Positions 1 through 9,489 of a DNA stretch of 64,000 nucleotides are shown piece after piece. Position 1 is the first letter of the stretch, and every line of letters begins with the position of its first letter. A program made the position numbers and the translations under genes. The notes under the pieces were generated by a model that saw only the letters and a program-made list of their open reading frames with translations, was not told the origin of the DNA and did no database searches. The DNA comes from Flavobacterium sp. (lineage in GTDB: Bacteria; Bacteroidota; Bacteroidia; Flavobacteriales; Flavobacteriaceae): NCBI GenBank assembly GCA_016721735.1, contig JADKHM010000001.1, positions 124,001 through 188,000 of the forward strand. Direction: 5' to 3'.

Positions 1-2235
1 GTCACTTCCAGACAATGTGATTCCAGCATTTGTTGAACTTACGAAAGTTAAATTTACTTGAGAAGCATTAACCGCAACTCCGTTTAAAGTATCGTTTGTA
101 AGTACATTGGTGAAAGCAGTTCCACCAGTCAAACCATTTACTGAAGTTCCAGCATCGTCATTAGCAATAATTGAAGCAGCAGATACATTTACAGTAACTA
201 CAGCTTGATCACAGTTGGATGCATTTAAAACTTCACAGATTTGGTAAGTCAAAGTATATGGACCAGCAGGCGTTCCCGGAGCAACAACGACGTCACTTCC
301 AGAAAGTGTAATTCCAGCATTTGTTGAACTTACGAAAGTTAAATTCACTTGAGAAGCATTAACCGCAACTCCGTTTAAAGTATCGTTAGTTAAAACGTTT
401 GTGAAAGCAGTTCCACCAGTCAAACCATTTACAGCAGTTCCAGCATCGTCATTAGCGATGATTGACGCCGCAGAAACATTTACAGTTACAACAGCTTGGT
501 CACAGTTTGATGAATTCAAAACTTCACAGATTTGATATGTCAATGTGTATGGACCAGCAGGTGTTCCCGGAGCAACGACAACGTCACTTCCAGAAAGTGT
601 AATTCCAGCATTAGTTGAACTTACAAAAGTCAAATTCACTTGAGAAGCATTTACAGCAACTCCATTTAAAGTATCGTTAGTCAAAACATTTGTGAAAGCA
701 GTTCCACCAGTCAAACCATTTACTGGAGTTCCAGCATCATCATTCGCTATAATTTGTGCCGCAGAAACATTTACAGTAACAACAGCAGTATCACAGTTTG
801 ATGCATTTAAAACTTCACAGATTTGGTATGTCAAAGTATATGGACCAGCAGGCGTTCCAGGAGCAACAACAACGTCGCTTCCAGAAAGTGTGATTCCTGC
901 GTTGGTTGAACTTACGAAAGTTAAATTCAATTGAGAAGCATTAACGGCAACTCCGTTTAAAGTATCGTTAGTCAAAACATTAGTAAAAGCAGTTCCACCA
1001 GTCAAACCATTTACAGCAGTTCCAGCATCATCATTAGCGATGATTGAAGCCGCAGAAACATTTACAGTAACTACAGCTTGATCACAGTTTGATGAATTCA
1101 AAACTTCACAGATTTGGTAAGTCAATGTGTATGGACCAGCAGGCGTTCCCGGAGCAACAACAACGTCACTTCCAGACAATGTGATTCCAGAATTAGTTGA
1201 AGAAACGAAAGTCAAATTCACTTGAGAAGCATTTACAGCAACTCCGTTTAAAGTATCGTTAGTTAAAACATTCGTGAAAGCAGTTCCACCAGTCAAACCA
1301 TTTACTGGAGTTCCAGCATCATCATTAGCAATGATTGAAGCAGCAGATACATTTACAGTAACAACAGCAGTATCACAATTTGATGCATTTAAAACTTCAC
1401 AGATTTGGTATGTCAAGGTATATGGACCAGCAGGCGTTCCCGGAGCAACAACAACGTCAGTTCCAGACAATGTGATTCCAGCGTTGGTTGAACTTACAAA
1501 AGTCAAATTCACTTGAGAAGCATTAACCGCAACACCGTTTAAAGTATCATTTACCAATACGTTTGTGAAAGCAGTTCCACCAGTCAATCCATTTACTGAA
1601 GTTCCAGTATCGTCATTAGCAATGATTGAAGCCGCAGAAACATTTACAGTAACAACAGCTTGATCACAGTTTGATGCATTTAAAACTTCACAGATTTGGT
1701 ATGTCAATGTGTAAGGACCAGCAGGTGTTCCCGGAGCAACAACAACGTTATTTCCAGATAATGTGATTCCAGCGTTGGTTGAACTTACGAAAGTCAAATT
1801 CACTTGAGAAGCATTAAAAGCAACTCCGTTTAAAGTATCGTTAGCCAAAACATTCGTGAAAGCAGTTCCACCAGTCAAACCATTTACTGAAGTTCCAGTA
1901 TCGTCATTAGCGATGATTGAAGCAGCAGAAACATTTACAGTAACAACAGCTTGATCACAGTTTGATGCATTTAAAACTTCACAGATTTGGTATGTCAAAG
2001 TATATGGACCAGCAGGCGTTCCCGGAGCAACAACAACGTTACTTCCAGAAAGTGTGATTCCAGCGTTGGTTGAACTTACAAAAGTCAAATTCACTTGAGA
2101 AGCATTAACCGCAACTCCGTTTAAAGTATCGTTAGCCAAAACATTCGTGAAAGCAGTTCCACCAGTCAAACCATTTACTGGAGTTCCAGCATCATCATTA
2201 GCGATGATAGCAGGAGCATTTACTGAAATAGAAAC
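1..2235 (-). repeat. Tandem 291-bp repeats inside adhesin A
   Basis: The landmark aaagcagttccaccagtcaa recurs near 115, 406, 697, 988, 1279, 1570, 1861 and 2152, a strict 291-bp (97-codon) period. Copies are nearly identical in DNA. Neighbouring units alternate: those near 406 and 988 share one variant set, those near 697 and 1279 another, and those near 1570 and 1861 a third. From 2240 to about 3090 the units continue but are strongly diverged. Confidence 0.9.
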
Positions 2236-5200
2236 AGTTGCAGTATCGCAATTTGAAGTATTTAGAACTTCACATATTTTATAAACTAAAGAATAAGTTC
2301 CAGCAGCTGTTCCTGGCGCAACAATAACATTAGTTCCGGATAAAGTAATTCCAGGATTCGTTGCACTTACAAAGGTTGTAGTTACTTGTGAAGCTACTAC
2401 CGCAGCGCCATTTAATGTATCATTAACAAGAACATTGGTAAATGCTGTTCCACCGTTGGCACCATTGATAGGCGTTCCGATGTCGTTTACTGCATCAATT
2501 ACTGGAGCTTCTACGATAATTTTTACAGTTGTTTGATCACAGTTGGTTGGATTTAAAACTTCGCAAATTTGATAGTTTAATACATAAATTCCAGCTTGCG
2601 TTCCAGCAGCAACCATTACGTCAGTTCCTGAAAGTGTAACGCCAGCGTTATTGGATGAAACGAAAGTGGTAACCACATCAGAAGGATTTACTAAAACACC
2701 ATTCAGCGTGTCATTCACAAGAACATTCGCATAGCCAATTCCACCAGTAAGTCCATTGATAGGAAGTCCTAAGTCACTGTTGGCATCTATAGTAGCTGCA
2801 ATTACCTTTACAGTAACAATTGCTGTATCGCAGTTACTTGGACTAGCTACTTCACAAATTTGGTAAGTCAATGTATAGTTACCAGCAGGCGTGCCAGGAG
2901 CAACGACAACGTTACTTCCAACTAAGGTAATATTTGGATTTGTAGCGCTTACGAAAGTTAAGTTGACTTGAGCAGGAGCAAATGACGCCCCATTCATAGT
3001 GTCGTTGGTCAATACATTTGTAAATGAAGTTCCGCCGACAGAACCAACAATGTCAATTCCATTATCATCGTTAGCAACAATAACTTTACATTTTGTAACT
3101 GTGAATGGGAAATTACAACCACTAACTGTAGAAGGAGGAATAGCATAATACGTCGGGCTAGTTCCAGAATTTAGAGGAATAGGGTTGGCATTTGTAAATT
3201 GAATTGAACTTGAATTTACTGGAAAAGAGTTGTAAAACAATGATCCTGCTGGGAAATTTGAAGCAATTTCCGAAACTGGAATAGAAGTTCTGTTACAAAA
3301 ACTAAGTTCTCTTACAGCAGTTGTTGATTGACAATTTGCGCCAACAAAACTAGTTGCATTAATATTGACAGTCAGCGTTTGAGGCATTGGTTGACCAACA
3401 CATGGTCCACTTTCTTCATAGCCTTCAATCATATTAGTATTATCAAATATAATTCCTGTGATTGCACCGACACCACTTGTATGTCCGTTTACGACAATTT
3501 GATTTCCACAAGTTGCATTTTTCAGTATTGAACAATCTTCGGTCGCTTTTAGTTTGAAATTTAATTTAGCCAATGTTGTAGCAGAAGAAGCTGGCAGTGG
3601 TAAAGTTCCAAAATCCCAAACAATCGAACCATTTGATCCTAATGTAGCATCAAAATAAATGTTGTTTGGAGTAGGTGTTGGCGTAAACAAAATTGTTCCG
3701 GTCGCACTTCCTGCCACATAAGTAGCATTGTATGGTATCGGAATAATTAATTTATAATTGTTGATTGCTTCAGTTCCTAGGTTTTTCACATTAACAAGAC
3801 AGCCAATTTCTTGACCAGGTAATGATGAAAAAGGTTTAGTGGCAGTTGCATTGTTAATTGTTGTTGCTGTTAACATTGCTTCACTAACAGGAATGTATGC
3901 ATCAACTGCTAGAGCAATCGCAAATATTGAATAGGTATCACCGTTTGTACCGTACTTAAAAGTGGTTGAAGTTTGACTATTACCGATGACAGAATTCCCA
4001 GTATTAGGAACGTTAAACATACAAATGTCGATCCCTGTATTGTTTTGTAAGTTTGGGTTTCGCGCACCTCCGCCGTTTATAGAAGAATTGAAAAAGTTTC
4101 CAGTCGTATTTCCAGAATGGCTTAAGTTCATAAAGCTGTTGTCGCTTCTTTTTTGAATTTGAAAGTAGTCACCAGTAAAATCAACGTCTCCTTCACTGGC
4201 CATCATTCCCATTTTTACACCGACAGTTCCGGTTTGAACTGTATTAAAACCAGCTACTGGCAAAGTGTATCCTGAGGAATTTGTAGATTTTACATAAGCA
4301 TAACCATCAAAAATGGTAATGTCGCGGTATCTCATTTTGAAATTTTCATAAATGACAATAATTCCCCAACCACCAGAATAGCCTGTTCCTCCAGAATCAC
4401 CTTCAAGTAAAGCCATATCAGCGGCAAAGTATTCACCAATACCGTTTGTTCTTACATAATCAGTAATTTCTTTGTAAGCGCTGTAAATATCATCTTCGGT
4501 ACCGCTTGGGTAATAAATATCACTGGCACCTGCTGTAAATTGTGTATAAGTTGAAGAACCAGGTCCTTTAAGAGAAATTACTCTTTTATCAAATTGTTTA
4601 GTAACTGTGCTATAACCTAATATAGTACCTGAAACATTAACTTGGGCTGTTGAAGTATTGCGAGTATCAGTAGAACTTAGATTTGTAGCGGAACTTCTAA
4701 TTAACTTATTAATTTTAATTGAAACCGTTCCATCAGTTATGACGTAAGGAGTTACCAAAGTTGCTTCCGTATTTCCACCATTCACAGTCACAGGAATATT
4801 CGTTGCAGATGCACCATTTACGGATAGTGTTACTCGATTAGTTGCGCCGCTATTATAGAAGTTAAACACATAGGTATTGCCGTTGCCAGAAAAGCTATAA
4901 ATAGGATTCCTATTGTTATTGCTAGGGTCATTTCTGGAAACGCTTAAAGCATAATTTGTATTCTCAATGTTTTCATTGTGTGCAACTGTCAAGTTGTTAT
5001 TGATCGCTTGCGTTCCACTTTGAACTTGTCTAGAAGATGTAAAAGTTTGATTTGGTGATGATTTTCCAGTCCAATACAAACCAGCATAAACAATATTTGA
5101 GCAACTTGGAACTGCTCCATTCTCGGTTGATAAAGCCAAAGTTGATGACGACGAGTTCCATGTGTTTGGATCATTATCGGTATCAACATAAGTCATATAC

Positions 5201-5439
5201 TGACCGTTATTGTTTTGATCTACTGCGTAATTTTGAGGTGTTAAACATGTATTTCCCAACATGGTGAAATCACCTTTTACAGTGTAAATCTTCTTTGCAG
5301 GAGAATATTGAGAAGTTCTTTGCGTAAAACCTACATTTACTTGAGCTTTAGCTTCGAAGGTTGTTCCGATAAGAACCGCCAAAAGCAATACGAGAAACTG
5401 TGCTGTATTTTTCATCGTTTTAAAGTATAAATTCTTCAT
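1..5439 (-). CDS. Giant repetitive T9SS surface adhesin (adhesin A), 3' end outside window
   Basis: The frame is open from an ATG at 5439 to the left edge (more than 1,810 residues seen), so the C-terminus is missing. It starts MKNLYFK, like adhesin B, and has a signal peptide ending near EAKAQ. Residues about 30-800 form the N-terminal region shared with adhesins B and C, with motifs such as SNIVYAGLYWTGKSS and GGWGIIVIYENFKM. Next come about four diverged and then more than seven near-identical 97-residue repeats (291 bp), each with cores like NDTLNGV and YQICEVLN. Such beta-sandwich repeats are typical of secreted stalk proteins. By analogy with adhesins B and C it should end in a CHU_C/type B T9SS sorting domain, but that is inference. 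The small secreted protein lies 23 bp upstream and probably shares its transcript. Role inferred: cell-surface adhesin, possibly for gliding. Confidence 0.85.
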   Translation of the reverse strand, partial: MKNLYFKTMKNTAQFLVLLLAVLIGTTFEAKAQVNVGFTQRTSQYSPAKKIYTVKGDFTMLGNTCLTPQNYAVDQNNNGQYMTYVDTDNDPNTWNSSSSTLALSTENGAVPSCSNIVYAGLYWTGKSSPNQTFTSSRQVQSGTQAINNNLTVAHNENIENTNYALSVSRNDPSNNNRNPIYSFSGNGNTYVFNFYNSGATNRVTLSVNGASATNIPVTVNGGNTEATLVTPYVITDGTVSIKINKLIRSSATNLSSTDTRNTSTAQVNVSGTILGYSTVTKQFDKRVISLKGPGSSTYTQFTAGASDIYYPSGTEDDIYSAYKEITDYVRTNGIGEYFAADMALLEGDSGGTGYSGGWGIIVIYENFKMRYRDITIFDGYAYVKSTNSSGYTLPVAGFNTVQTGTVGVKMGMMASEGDVDFTGDYFQIQKRSDNSFMNLSHSGNTTGNFFNSSINGGGARNPNLQNNTGIDICMFNVPNTGNSVIGNSQTSTTFKYGTNGDTYSIFAIALAVDAYIPVSEAMLTATTINNATATKPFSSLPGQEIGCLVNVKNLGTEAINNYKLIIPIPYNATYVAGSATGTILFTPTPTPNNIYFDATLGSNGSIVWDFGTLPLPASSATTLAKLNFKLKATEDCSILKNATCGNQIVVNGHTSGVGAITGIIFDNTNMIEGYEESGPCVGQPMPQTLTVNINATSFVGANCQSTTAVRELSFCNRTSIPVSEIASNFPAGSLFYNSFPVNSSSIQFTNANPIPLNSGTSPTYYAIPPSTVSGCNFPFTVTKCKVIVANDDNGIDIVGSVGGTSFTNVLTNDTMNGASFAPAQVNLTFVSATNPNITLVGSNVVVAPGTPAGNYTLTYQICEVASPSNCDTAIVTVKVIAATIDANSDLGLPINGLTGGIGYANVLVNDTLNGVLVNPSDVVTTFVSSNNAGVTLSGTDVMVAAGTQAGIYVLNYQICEVLNPTNCDQTTVKIIVEAPVIDAVNDIGTPINGANGGTAFTNVLVNDTLNGAAVVASQVTTTFVSATNPGITLSGTNVIVAPGTAAGTYSLVYKICEVLNTSNCDTATVSISVNAPAIIANDDAGTPVNGLTGGTAFTNVLANDTLNGVAVNASQVNLTFVSSTNAGITLSGSNVVVAPGTPAGPYTLTYQICEVLNASNCDQAVVTVNVSAASIIANDDTGTSVNGLTGGTAFTNVLANDTLNGVAFNASQVNLTFVSSTNAGITLSGNNVVVAPGTPAGPYTLTYQICEVLNASNCDQAVVTVNVSAASIIANDDTGTSVNGLTGGTAFTNVLVNDTLNGVAVNASQVNLTFVSSTNAGITLSGTDVVVAPGTPAGPYTLTYQICEVLNASNCDTAVVTVNVSAASIIANDDAGTPVNGLTGGTAFTNVLTNDTLNGVAVNASQVNLTFVSSTNSGITLSGSDVVVAPGTPAGPYTLTYQICEVLNSSNCDQAVVTVNVSAASIIANDDAGTAVNGLTGGTAFTNVLTNDTLNGVAVNASQLNLTFVSSTNAGITLSGSDVVVAPGTPAGPYTLTYQICEVLNASNCDTAVVTVNVSAAQIIANDDAGTPVNGLTGGTAFTNVLTNDTLNGVAVNASQVNLTFVSSTNAGITLSGSDVVVAPGTPAGPYTLTYQICEVLNSSNCDQAVVTVNVSAASIIANDDAGTAVNGLTGGTAFTNVLTNDTLNGVAVNASQVNLTFVSSTNAGITLSGSDVVVAPGTPAGPYTLTYQICEVLNASNCDQAVVTVNVSAASIIANDDAGTSVNGLTGGTAFTNVLTNDTLNGVAVNASQVNLTFVSSTNAGITLSGSD

Positions 5440-5462
5440 AATGATTTCTTTTGTCAATTTTA

Positions 5463-6056
5463 TTACTCGCTATCTCCTTTTTGGATTGTGAAAAACACAC
5501 TGTACTTTTCGTCATTGTTTCGAATCATGTTTGAAATGATTGCGTCTGTAGTTGCGACACTAGAAACAATTTGAAGATATTTTAGATTTTTGAAATCTGC
5601 GAATAAGTTCATGTCAATGCTGCTATTCAATTCACTTTGACTTTGAACTTTTATAGTAATCAACTCGATGTTGTCTTTTGGAATGTTTGGATTATTCAAG
5701 TTTCTCAAAGACTGCATGTCAGTAAAAAGACAAACAGGTTTATCTCCATATGTTTTAACGGTCCCAGAAAAGTAGTACACAGCATGTTGCACTTTTGTTA
5801 GAAGATTTTCTAGGCGCTGAGAATTCGAATAGGGTGCACGTGTGGATTGTTCAACAGAACGAAGATTATTTAGAAAGGATTTTTTCTCGGTTATGATACT
5901 TTCTCCTGAACTTGCAACTCTTTGATTTTGCGCAGATACATTAATACTGCTAAATAGGATCAACAGAAAGACTAGTAGGAGAAAAATATTTTTCCTATTA
6001 GACCATGCTGCATCCAAGTGTTGGTAAATCGAAATTTTCTTGTAAGTAGTCTTCAT
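5463..6056 (-). CDS. Small secreted protein of unknown family, partner of adhesin A
   Basis: I do not recognise the family. The 197-residue product has an N-terminal hydrophobic segment (about residues 22-40) ending in INVSAQ, a typical signal peptide. The C-terminal 110 residues match the small protein at 19648-20160: both have AVYY near the middle, a NLKY motif followed by a hydrophobic strand, and end in a K-G-[DS] stretch. I chose the ATG at 6056; a GTG at 6095 in the same frame would add 13 residues before the signal peptide. It lies 23 bp before adhesin A and follows a well-matched promoter at 6211-6241. The leader of about 148 nt contains a hairpin at 6135-6168. Inference: an accessory factor for the adhesin. 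Confidence 0.8.
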   Translation of the reverse strand: MKTTYKKISIYQHLDAAWSNRKNIFLLLVFLLILFSSINVSAQNQRVASSGESIITEKKSFLNNLRSVEQSTRAPYSNSQRLENLLTKVQHAVYYFSGTVKTYGDKPVCLFTDMQSLRNLNNPNIPKDNIELITIKVQSQSELNSSIDMNLFADFKNLKYLQIVSSVATTDAIISNMIRNNDEKYSVFFTIQKGDSE

Positions 6057-6134
6057 GATATTTAATTTAATTCGTTTTTGATTTTTTAAAACCACCCCAA
6101 AGCATGTGAACTTCTAGGTGAAAATTTTTCAGTA

Positions 6135-6168
6135 GTTAGAGATAAGTGTTTCTTATCTACTTCCTAAC
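6135..6168 (-). other. Hairpin in the 5' leader of the adhesin A operon
   Basis: AGATAAG (6140-6146) pairs with CTTATCT (6152-6158), and the flanking GTTAG (6135-6139) pairs with CTAAC (6164-6168) after an internal bulge. It lies between the predicted transcription start and the small-protein ATG. No known riboswitch is recognised. Confidence 0.35.
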
Positions 6169-6210
6169 TTTAAAATGTATGCTTTAAAAAAAAATTTTAT
6201 TTTGACACTC

Positions 6211-6241
6211 CAAATCTATATTTATTAAAAGTATCTACAAA
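6211..6241 (-). promoter_or_regulatory. Promoter of the adhesin A operon
   Basis: On the minus strand a -33 TTTG (6241-6238) is followed by exactly 19 bp and a -7 TAGATTTG (6218-6211). This is a perfect match to the Bacteroidota consensus TTTG-N19-TAnnTTTG. Transcription should start near 6204. Confidence 0.75.
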
Positions 6242-6249
6242 AAAAAAGA

Positions 6250-6283
6250 ACGACAAAATGCATAAAAAATCGATGAAATGCAT
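6250..6283 (-). promoter_or_regulatory. Conserved upstream box of the adhesin A promoter
   Basis: GCAT (6260-6263), N5, ATCGAT (6269-6274), N5, GCAT (6280-6283), with ACGAC at 6250-6254. The first GCAT is 18 bp from the -33 element. The same three words with the same spacing and the same distance to -33 occur at 23947-23970. Likely an activator or repressor site; the protein is unknown. Confidence 0.55.
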
Positions 6284-6493
6284 AAAATAAAATAAAAAGT
6301 AAGAAAAATGATACTAAAATATCATAACGCATTTTTGAAATACAATGTCGTTCGTCGATTATTTTACGATCGAAATTTTCATTCTTGAAGGAATTAATTG
6401 GAATTTCCCAAGCAATTTTGAATCAAAAGTGAAACTCGGAACATGAAATATTAAATTGTTAGACTAACAGATTTACTATAAATATTCGAGCAT

Positions 6494-6529
6494 AAAAAAA
6501 GGTTGCAAGAAATACTCTTGCAACCTTTT
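6494..6529 (-). terminator. Rho-independent terminator of the adhesin B operon
   Basis: A perfect 14-bp stem (6497-6510 with 6516-6529) has a 5-nt loop. On the minus strand it is followed by a run of seven T. It lies about 40 bp after the OmpA-like gene. Confidence 0.9.
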
Positions 6530-6567
6530 CAACTAGATTGAATATTTTGACTTAAAAGTCTAAGTCA

Positions 6568-8508
6568 TTATAACGCCATAATAATAAACTCACTTCTTCT
6601 ATTAGCTTGGTGTTCTTCTTCAGAACATTTCACGTCATCGGCACATTTGTTTACGAGTTGTGTTTCGCCGTAACCTTTACCAGTGAGTCGACTTTCTTCT
6701 ACACCATTTTTCACTAACCATGCCATAGTAGATTTTGCTCTACGATCGGATAGTTTTTCGTTGTATTTAAACGATGCTCGGCTATCGGTATGCGAACGCA
6801 CATCAATTTTCATGGTTGGATATTGCTTCATGACGTCAAGAATTTTCTCTAATTCTAAAGCAGCATCTGGACGGATATTCCATTTATCTAAGTCGAAGTA
6901 GATGATTTTAATTCCAAATGCTTTAGCCAAGTCATCACCCACAGTTACTGGTTTGACGGTTTTCTCTAACTGAATAGGAAGGTCTGTTTTTCCAGTTGTT
7001 TTGGCAATGGTGATTTTTTGTTCTTTGGTTTCGTATTTCTCTTTTTCAGCTCTGACGTAGTATGTTTTTCCGCATTCTACCGATTTGAATTTGTAGAAAC
7101 CTTTGTCATCTGAGGTCACTTCTTCTAGTTTGGTGAATTTCTCATCAAACAAAGTCACTTTAGTATTAGGAAGAATTTCACCAGTTTCTAAATCCGTTAC
7201 GATTCCGGATAATTCTTGCTCACAGATGAGTTTTCTAGTTTCTAGGAATTTGTAGATATCGTCGAATCCTTGACCACCATCACGGTTAGAGGATAAGAAA
7301 CCTTTTCTGGTTTTGGTATCGATAAGATACGCGAAATCATCTTTAGGAGAATTGGCAGGCGCTCCGATATTCATCGGATCTTGAAATGATCCATCTGGAT
7401 TCATTCTAGCCATGAAGATGTCTAAACCACCCAAACCAGGATGTCCATCAGTGGCGAAATACAATTCATTTTCATCGGTAAGCAAAGGGAAAGTTTCTCT
7501 TCCTTCAGTGTTGATTTTTGCTCCTAAATTCTCTGGAGTTCCAAAAGAACCATCACCACTAATGCTTACTTTCCACAAGTCTGATTGTCCTTTAGTTCCT
7601 GGCATATCAGAGGCAAAGTATAATGTTTTTTCATCTGGACTGAGCATCGGATGCGCTACGCTGTAACTATCACTATTAAAAGGCAGTTCAGTCGCATTTT
7701 GCCAACGTCCGTCAATTAAAGTGGCTTTGTATATTTTAAGTAAAGTTATTTTGTTGGCGTCTTTACCTTTGGTTCCGTTATTGAAATTGTTTCTAGTGAA
7801 GTACATATTGTTTCCGTCTTTGGTGAAAACAGGCGTTGCTTCGTGAAACTTAGAATTGATGTTTTTCGCAAATTTTTCAGGTGCAGCAAGTGTACCTTCT
7901 GGAGTAGGATCAGACGAGTACATATTGGTAAAGTACTGATTGGTCCATTTGTGTTTTTTCTGTGCAAAACTACCAGTATCACGCGATGAAGTAAAAACTA
8001 ATTTAGTTCCCGAGAACGCACTTCCATAGTCAGAATATTGTGAATTAATACCCGCATCTTCGATGTTGTATCTACCAGAATTGGCTTTAATTTCATCCAT
8101 GTAATTCTGTTTGTCTTTGAATATTTTCCCACGCAAATCCTCTGAAGCACTTTTGTTGAAAAGCGACATCATTTCGTCAGATTTTTTATAATCTCCAACG
8201 GCTTTAAGACATTGTGCATAACGATAGTAATACTCAGGTTGCAGCTCGGTGTTCATGGCAAATAACTCTCCATACCATTTTGCAGCTTTGTCTAGCTCTG
8301 CATTAAAGTAGTAGGCATTGGCTATTTTTTGAAACATGTCAGCTGATTTATAACCTTTGTTGGCGATTCGCTCATAGGTTTTAGTGGCATCGATATAGGC
8401 AAACTTGTCGTATTGCTTATCTGCTTTTTTCACGTCTCTGCTTTGAGCATAACTATTTAAAGCCAAAACACTCAAAAATGTGATATAAATTATTGCTTTA
8501 TTTTTCAT
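6568..8508 (-). CDS. OmpA-family outer-membrane/peptidoglycan-anchor protein with TPR and PD40 repeats
   Basis: This 646-residue protein has a signal peptide (to about residue 21), TPR-like helices (about 25-125), WD40/PD40 beta-propeller repeats (about 150-420) with motifs such as YFASDMPG, a carboxypeptidase-regulatory-like beta domain (about 430-515), and a C-terminal OmpA domain (about 530-646) with IDVRSHTDSRA and NRRSEF for peptidoglycan binding. It is the last gene of the operon, 12 bp after the PorP/SprF gene and before a strong terminator. Such proteins commonly follow porP/sprF genes and are thought to couple T9SS-exported surface structures to the cell wall. A paralogue of the same architecture lies at 57282-59150. 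Confidence 0.9.
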   Translation of the reverse strand: MKNKAIIYITFLSVLALNSYAQSRDVKKADKQYDKFAYIDATKTYERIANKGYKSADMFQKIANAYYFNAELDKAAKWYGELFAMNTELQPEYYYRYAQCLKAVGDYKKSDEMMSLFNKSASEDLRGKIFKDKQNYMDEIKANSGRYNIEDAGINSQYSDYGSAFSGTKLVFTSSRDTGSFAQKKHKWTNQYFTNMYSSDPTPEGTLAAPEKFAKNINSKFHEATPVFTKDGNNMYFTRNNFNNGTKGKDANKITLLKIYKATLIDGRWQNATELPFNSDSYSVAHPMLSPDEKTLYFASDMPGTKGQSDLWKVSISGDGSFGTPENLGAKINTEGRETFPLLTDENELYFATDGHPGLGGLDIFMARMNPDGSFQDPMNIGAPANSPKDDFAYLIDTKTRKGFLSSNRDGGQGFDDIYKFLETRKLICEQELSGIVTDLETGEILPNTKVTLFDEKFTKLEEVTSDDKGFYKFKSVECGKTYYVRAEKEKYETKEQKITIAKTTGKTDLPIQLEKTVKPVTVGDDLAKAFGIKIIYFDLDKWNIRPDAALELEKILDVMKQYPTMKIDVRSHTDSRASFKYNEKLSDRRAKSTMAWLVKNGVEESRLTGKGYGETQLVNKCADDVKCSEEEHQANRRSEFIIMAL

Positions 8509-8520
8509 GATGTTTTAGAT

Positions 8521-9429
8521 TTAGAAGAATCGAGGTGAAGTGATTTTGTTATAGTTATTGAATAATTCAAAACGTAAGAATACCTCATGCGATCCAGAGT
8601 TGTATTTTCTAAGACGAGTCGTTTCCATGTCGTAACCATATCCGATGTATAAACCGTCGGTGACTTGAAAACCAGCCAGTGCACTCACGGCAGCATCCCA
8701 ACGATAGGCGCCACCTACGACGAATTTCTCGAAGAACATAAAGTTGGCAGACACATCCACTTGCAGCGGAGAACCTGTAACGACTTTGGTTAACAAGGCA
8801 GGTTTGAATTTGATATCTGAACTCAAATCAAATACATGCCCAGCAATAAGATAGTAGTTTACTCTTTCTTTGAAAATGGCTACATTATCACTGTCATAAC
8901 GATTGGTTTGAATAAAATTCGGAACTGATAAACCCACGTAGGACTTATCGGAATGCAAATACACACCAGCTCCCATATTCGGAGAGAATTTACTGTAGTT
9001 CACCAGCGATGGGTCATTGGCTTGTTCTGGGTTTAGCTGAGAAGCATCCAGATTAAAGAAGTTTCCCGTTCCTTTAACTCCGAAGGATAATTTGTAGGTT
9101 TCAGAAGTTTGAATGGTATAGGAAACATCAGCAGAGATTGTGTTTTCCACCGTTGGACCAATTCTATCATTGATAAAAGAAAGACCAACACCGATATTAC
9201 TCTCACCAATAGGTGTGTTCAAGGAAAAGGCATTGGTCACCGGGGCACCATCTAAACCAACCCATTGGGTTCGGTGCAGACCAAATATACTCATCACACC
9301 TCTCGATCCTGCATAAGCTGGATTGACATTGATCGTATTGTACATATACTGCGTGAATTGTGCATCTTGCTGCGCAAAACTCGCCGAGGCTGTCAAGATC
9401 AAAACGAAAATTAATACTCTTGTTTTCAT
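8521..9429 (-). CDS. PorP/SprF family type IX secretion outer-membrane protein
   Basis: 302 residues with a signal peptide (ending SFAQ), then QFTQYMYNTINVNPAYAGSRG, the hallmark start of PorP/SprF proteins, and a predicted outer-membrane beta-barrel with many alternating strands. In F. johnsoniae SprF is needed for surface delivery of the adhesin SprB, which is encoded immediately upstream. The same order, adhesin then PorP/SprF, is seen here. The paralogue at 59169-60092 shares the start motif and overall length. Confidence 0.92.
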   Translation of the reverse strand: MKTRVLIFVLILTASASFAQQDAQFTQYMYNTINVNPAYAGSRGVMSIFGLHRTQWVGLDGAPVTNAFSLNTPIGESNIGVGLSFINDRIGPTVENTISADVSYTIQTSETYKLSFGVKGTGNFFNLDASQLNPEQANDPSLVNYSKFSPNMGAGVYLHSDKSYVGLSVPNFIQTNRYDSDNVAIFKERVNYYLIAGHVFDLSSDIKFKPALLTKVVTGSPLQVDVSANFMFFEKFVVGGAYRWDAAVSALAGFQVTDGLYIGYGYDMETTRLRKYNSGSHEVFLRFELFNNYNKITSPRFF

Positions 9430-9447
9430 TAGTTTCTAGTTTTTTAA

Positions 9448-9470
9448 CCTGAGGGCTTGCAACCCTCAGG
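9448..9470 (-). other. Intercistronic hairpin between adhesin B and porP/sprF
   Basis: CCTGAGGG (9448-9455) pairs perfectly with CCCTCAGG (9463-9470) around a 7-nt loop. There is no T-run on the minus strand after it, so it is not a clear terminator. It could stabilise or process mRNA between the giant adhesin and its export partner. Confidence 0.5.
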
Positions 9471-9489
9471 TGTTAGATTTGAGTTTGGT

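Larger units (their letters stand above)
6096..6567. other. Intergenic region between adhesin A operon and adhesin B operon
   Basis: No gene is seen in these 472 bp. From low to high coordinate it holds the leader hairpin, the adhesin A promoter, the GCAT/ATCGAT box, very AT-rich sequence without recognisable features (6290-6490), and the terminator of the adhesin B operon. Confidence 0.7.

Noticed and set aside
692..1516. Open frames on the plus strand inside the 291-bp repeats
   Set aside because: They recur at the repeat period, are antisense to adhesin A and have no independent coding features.
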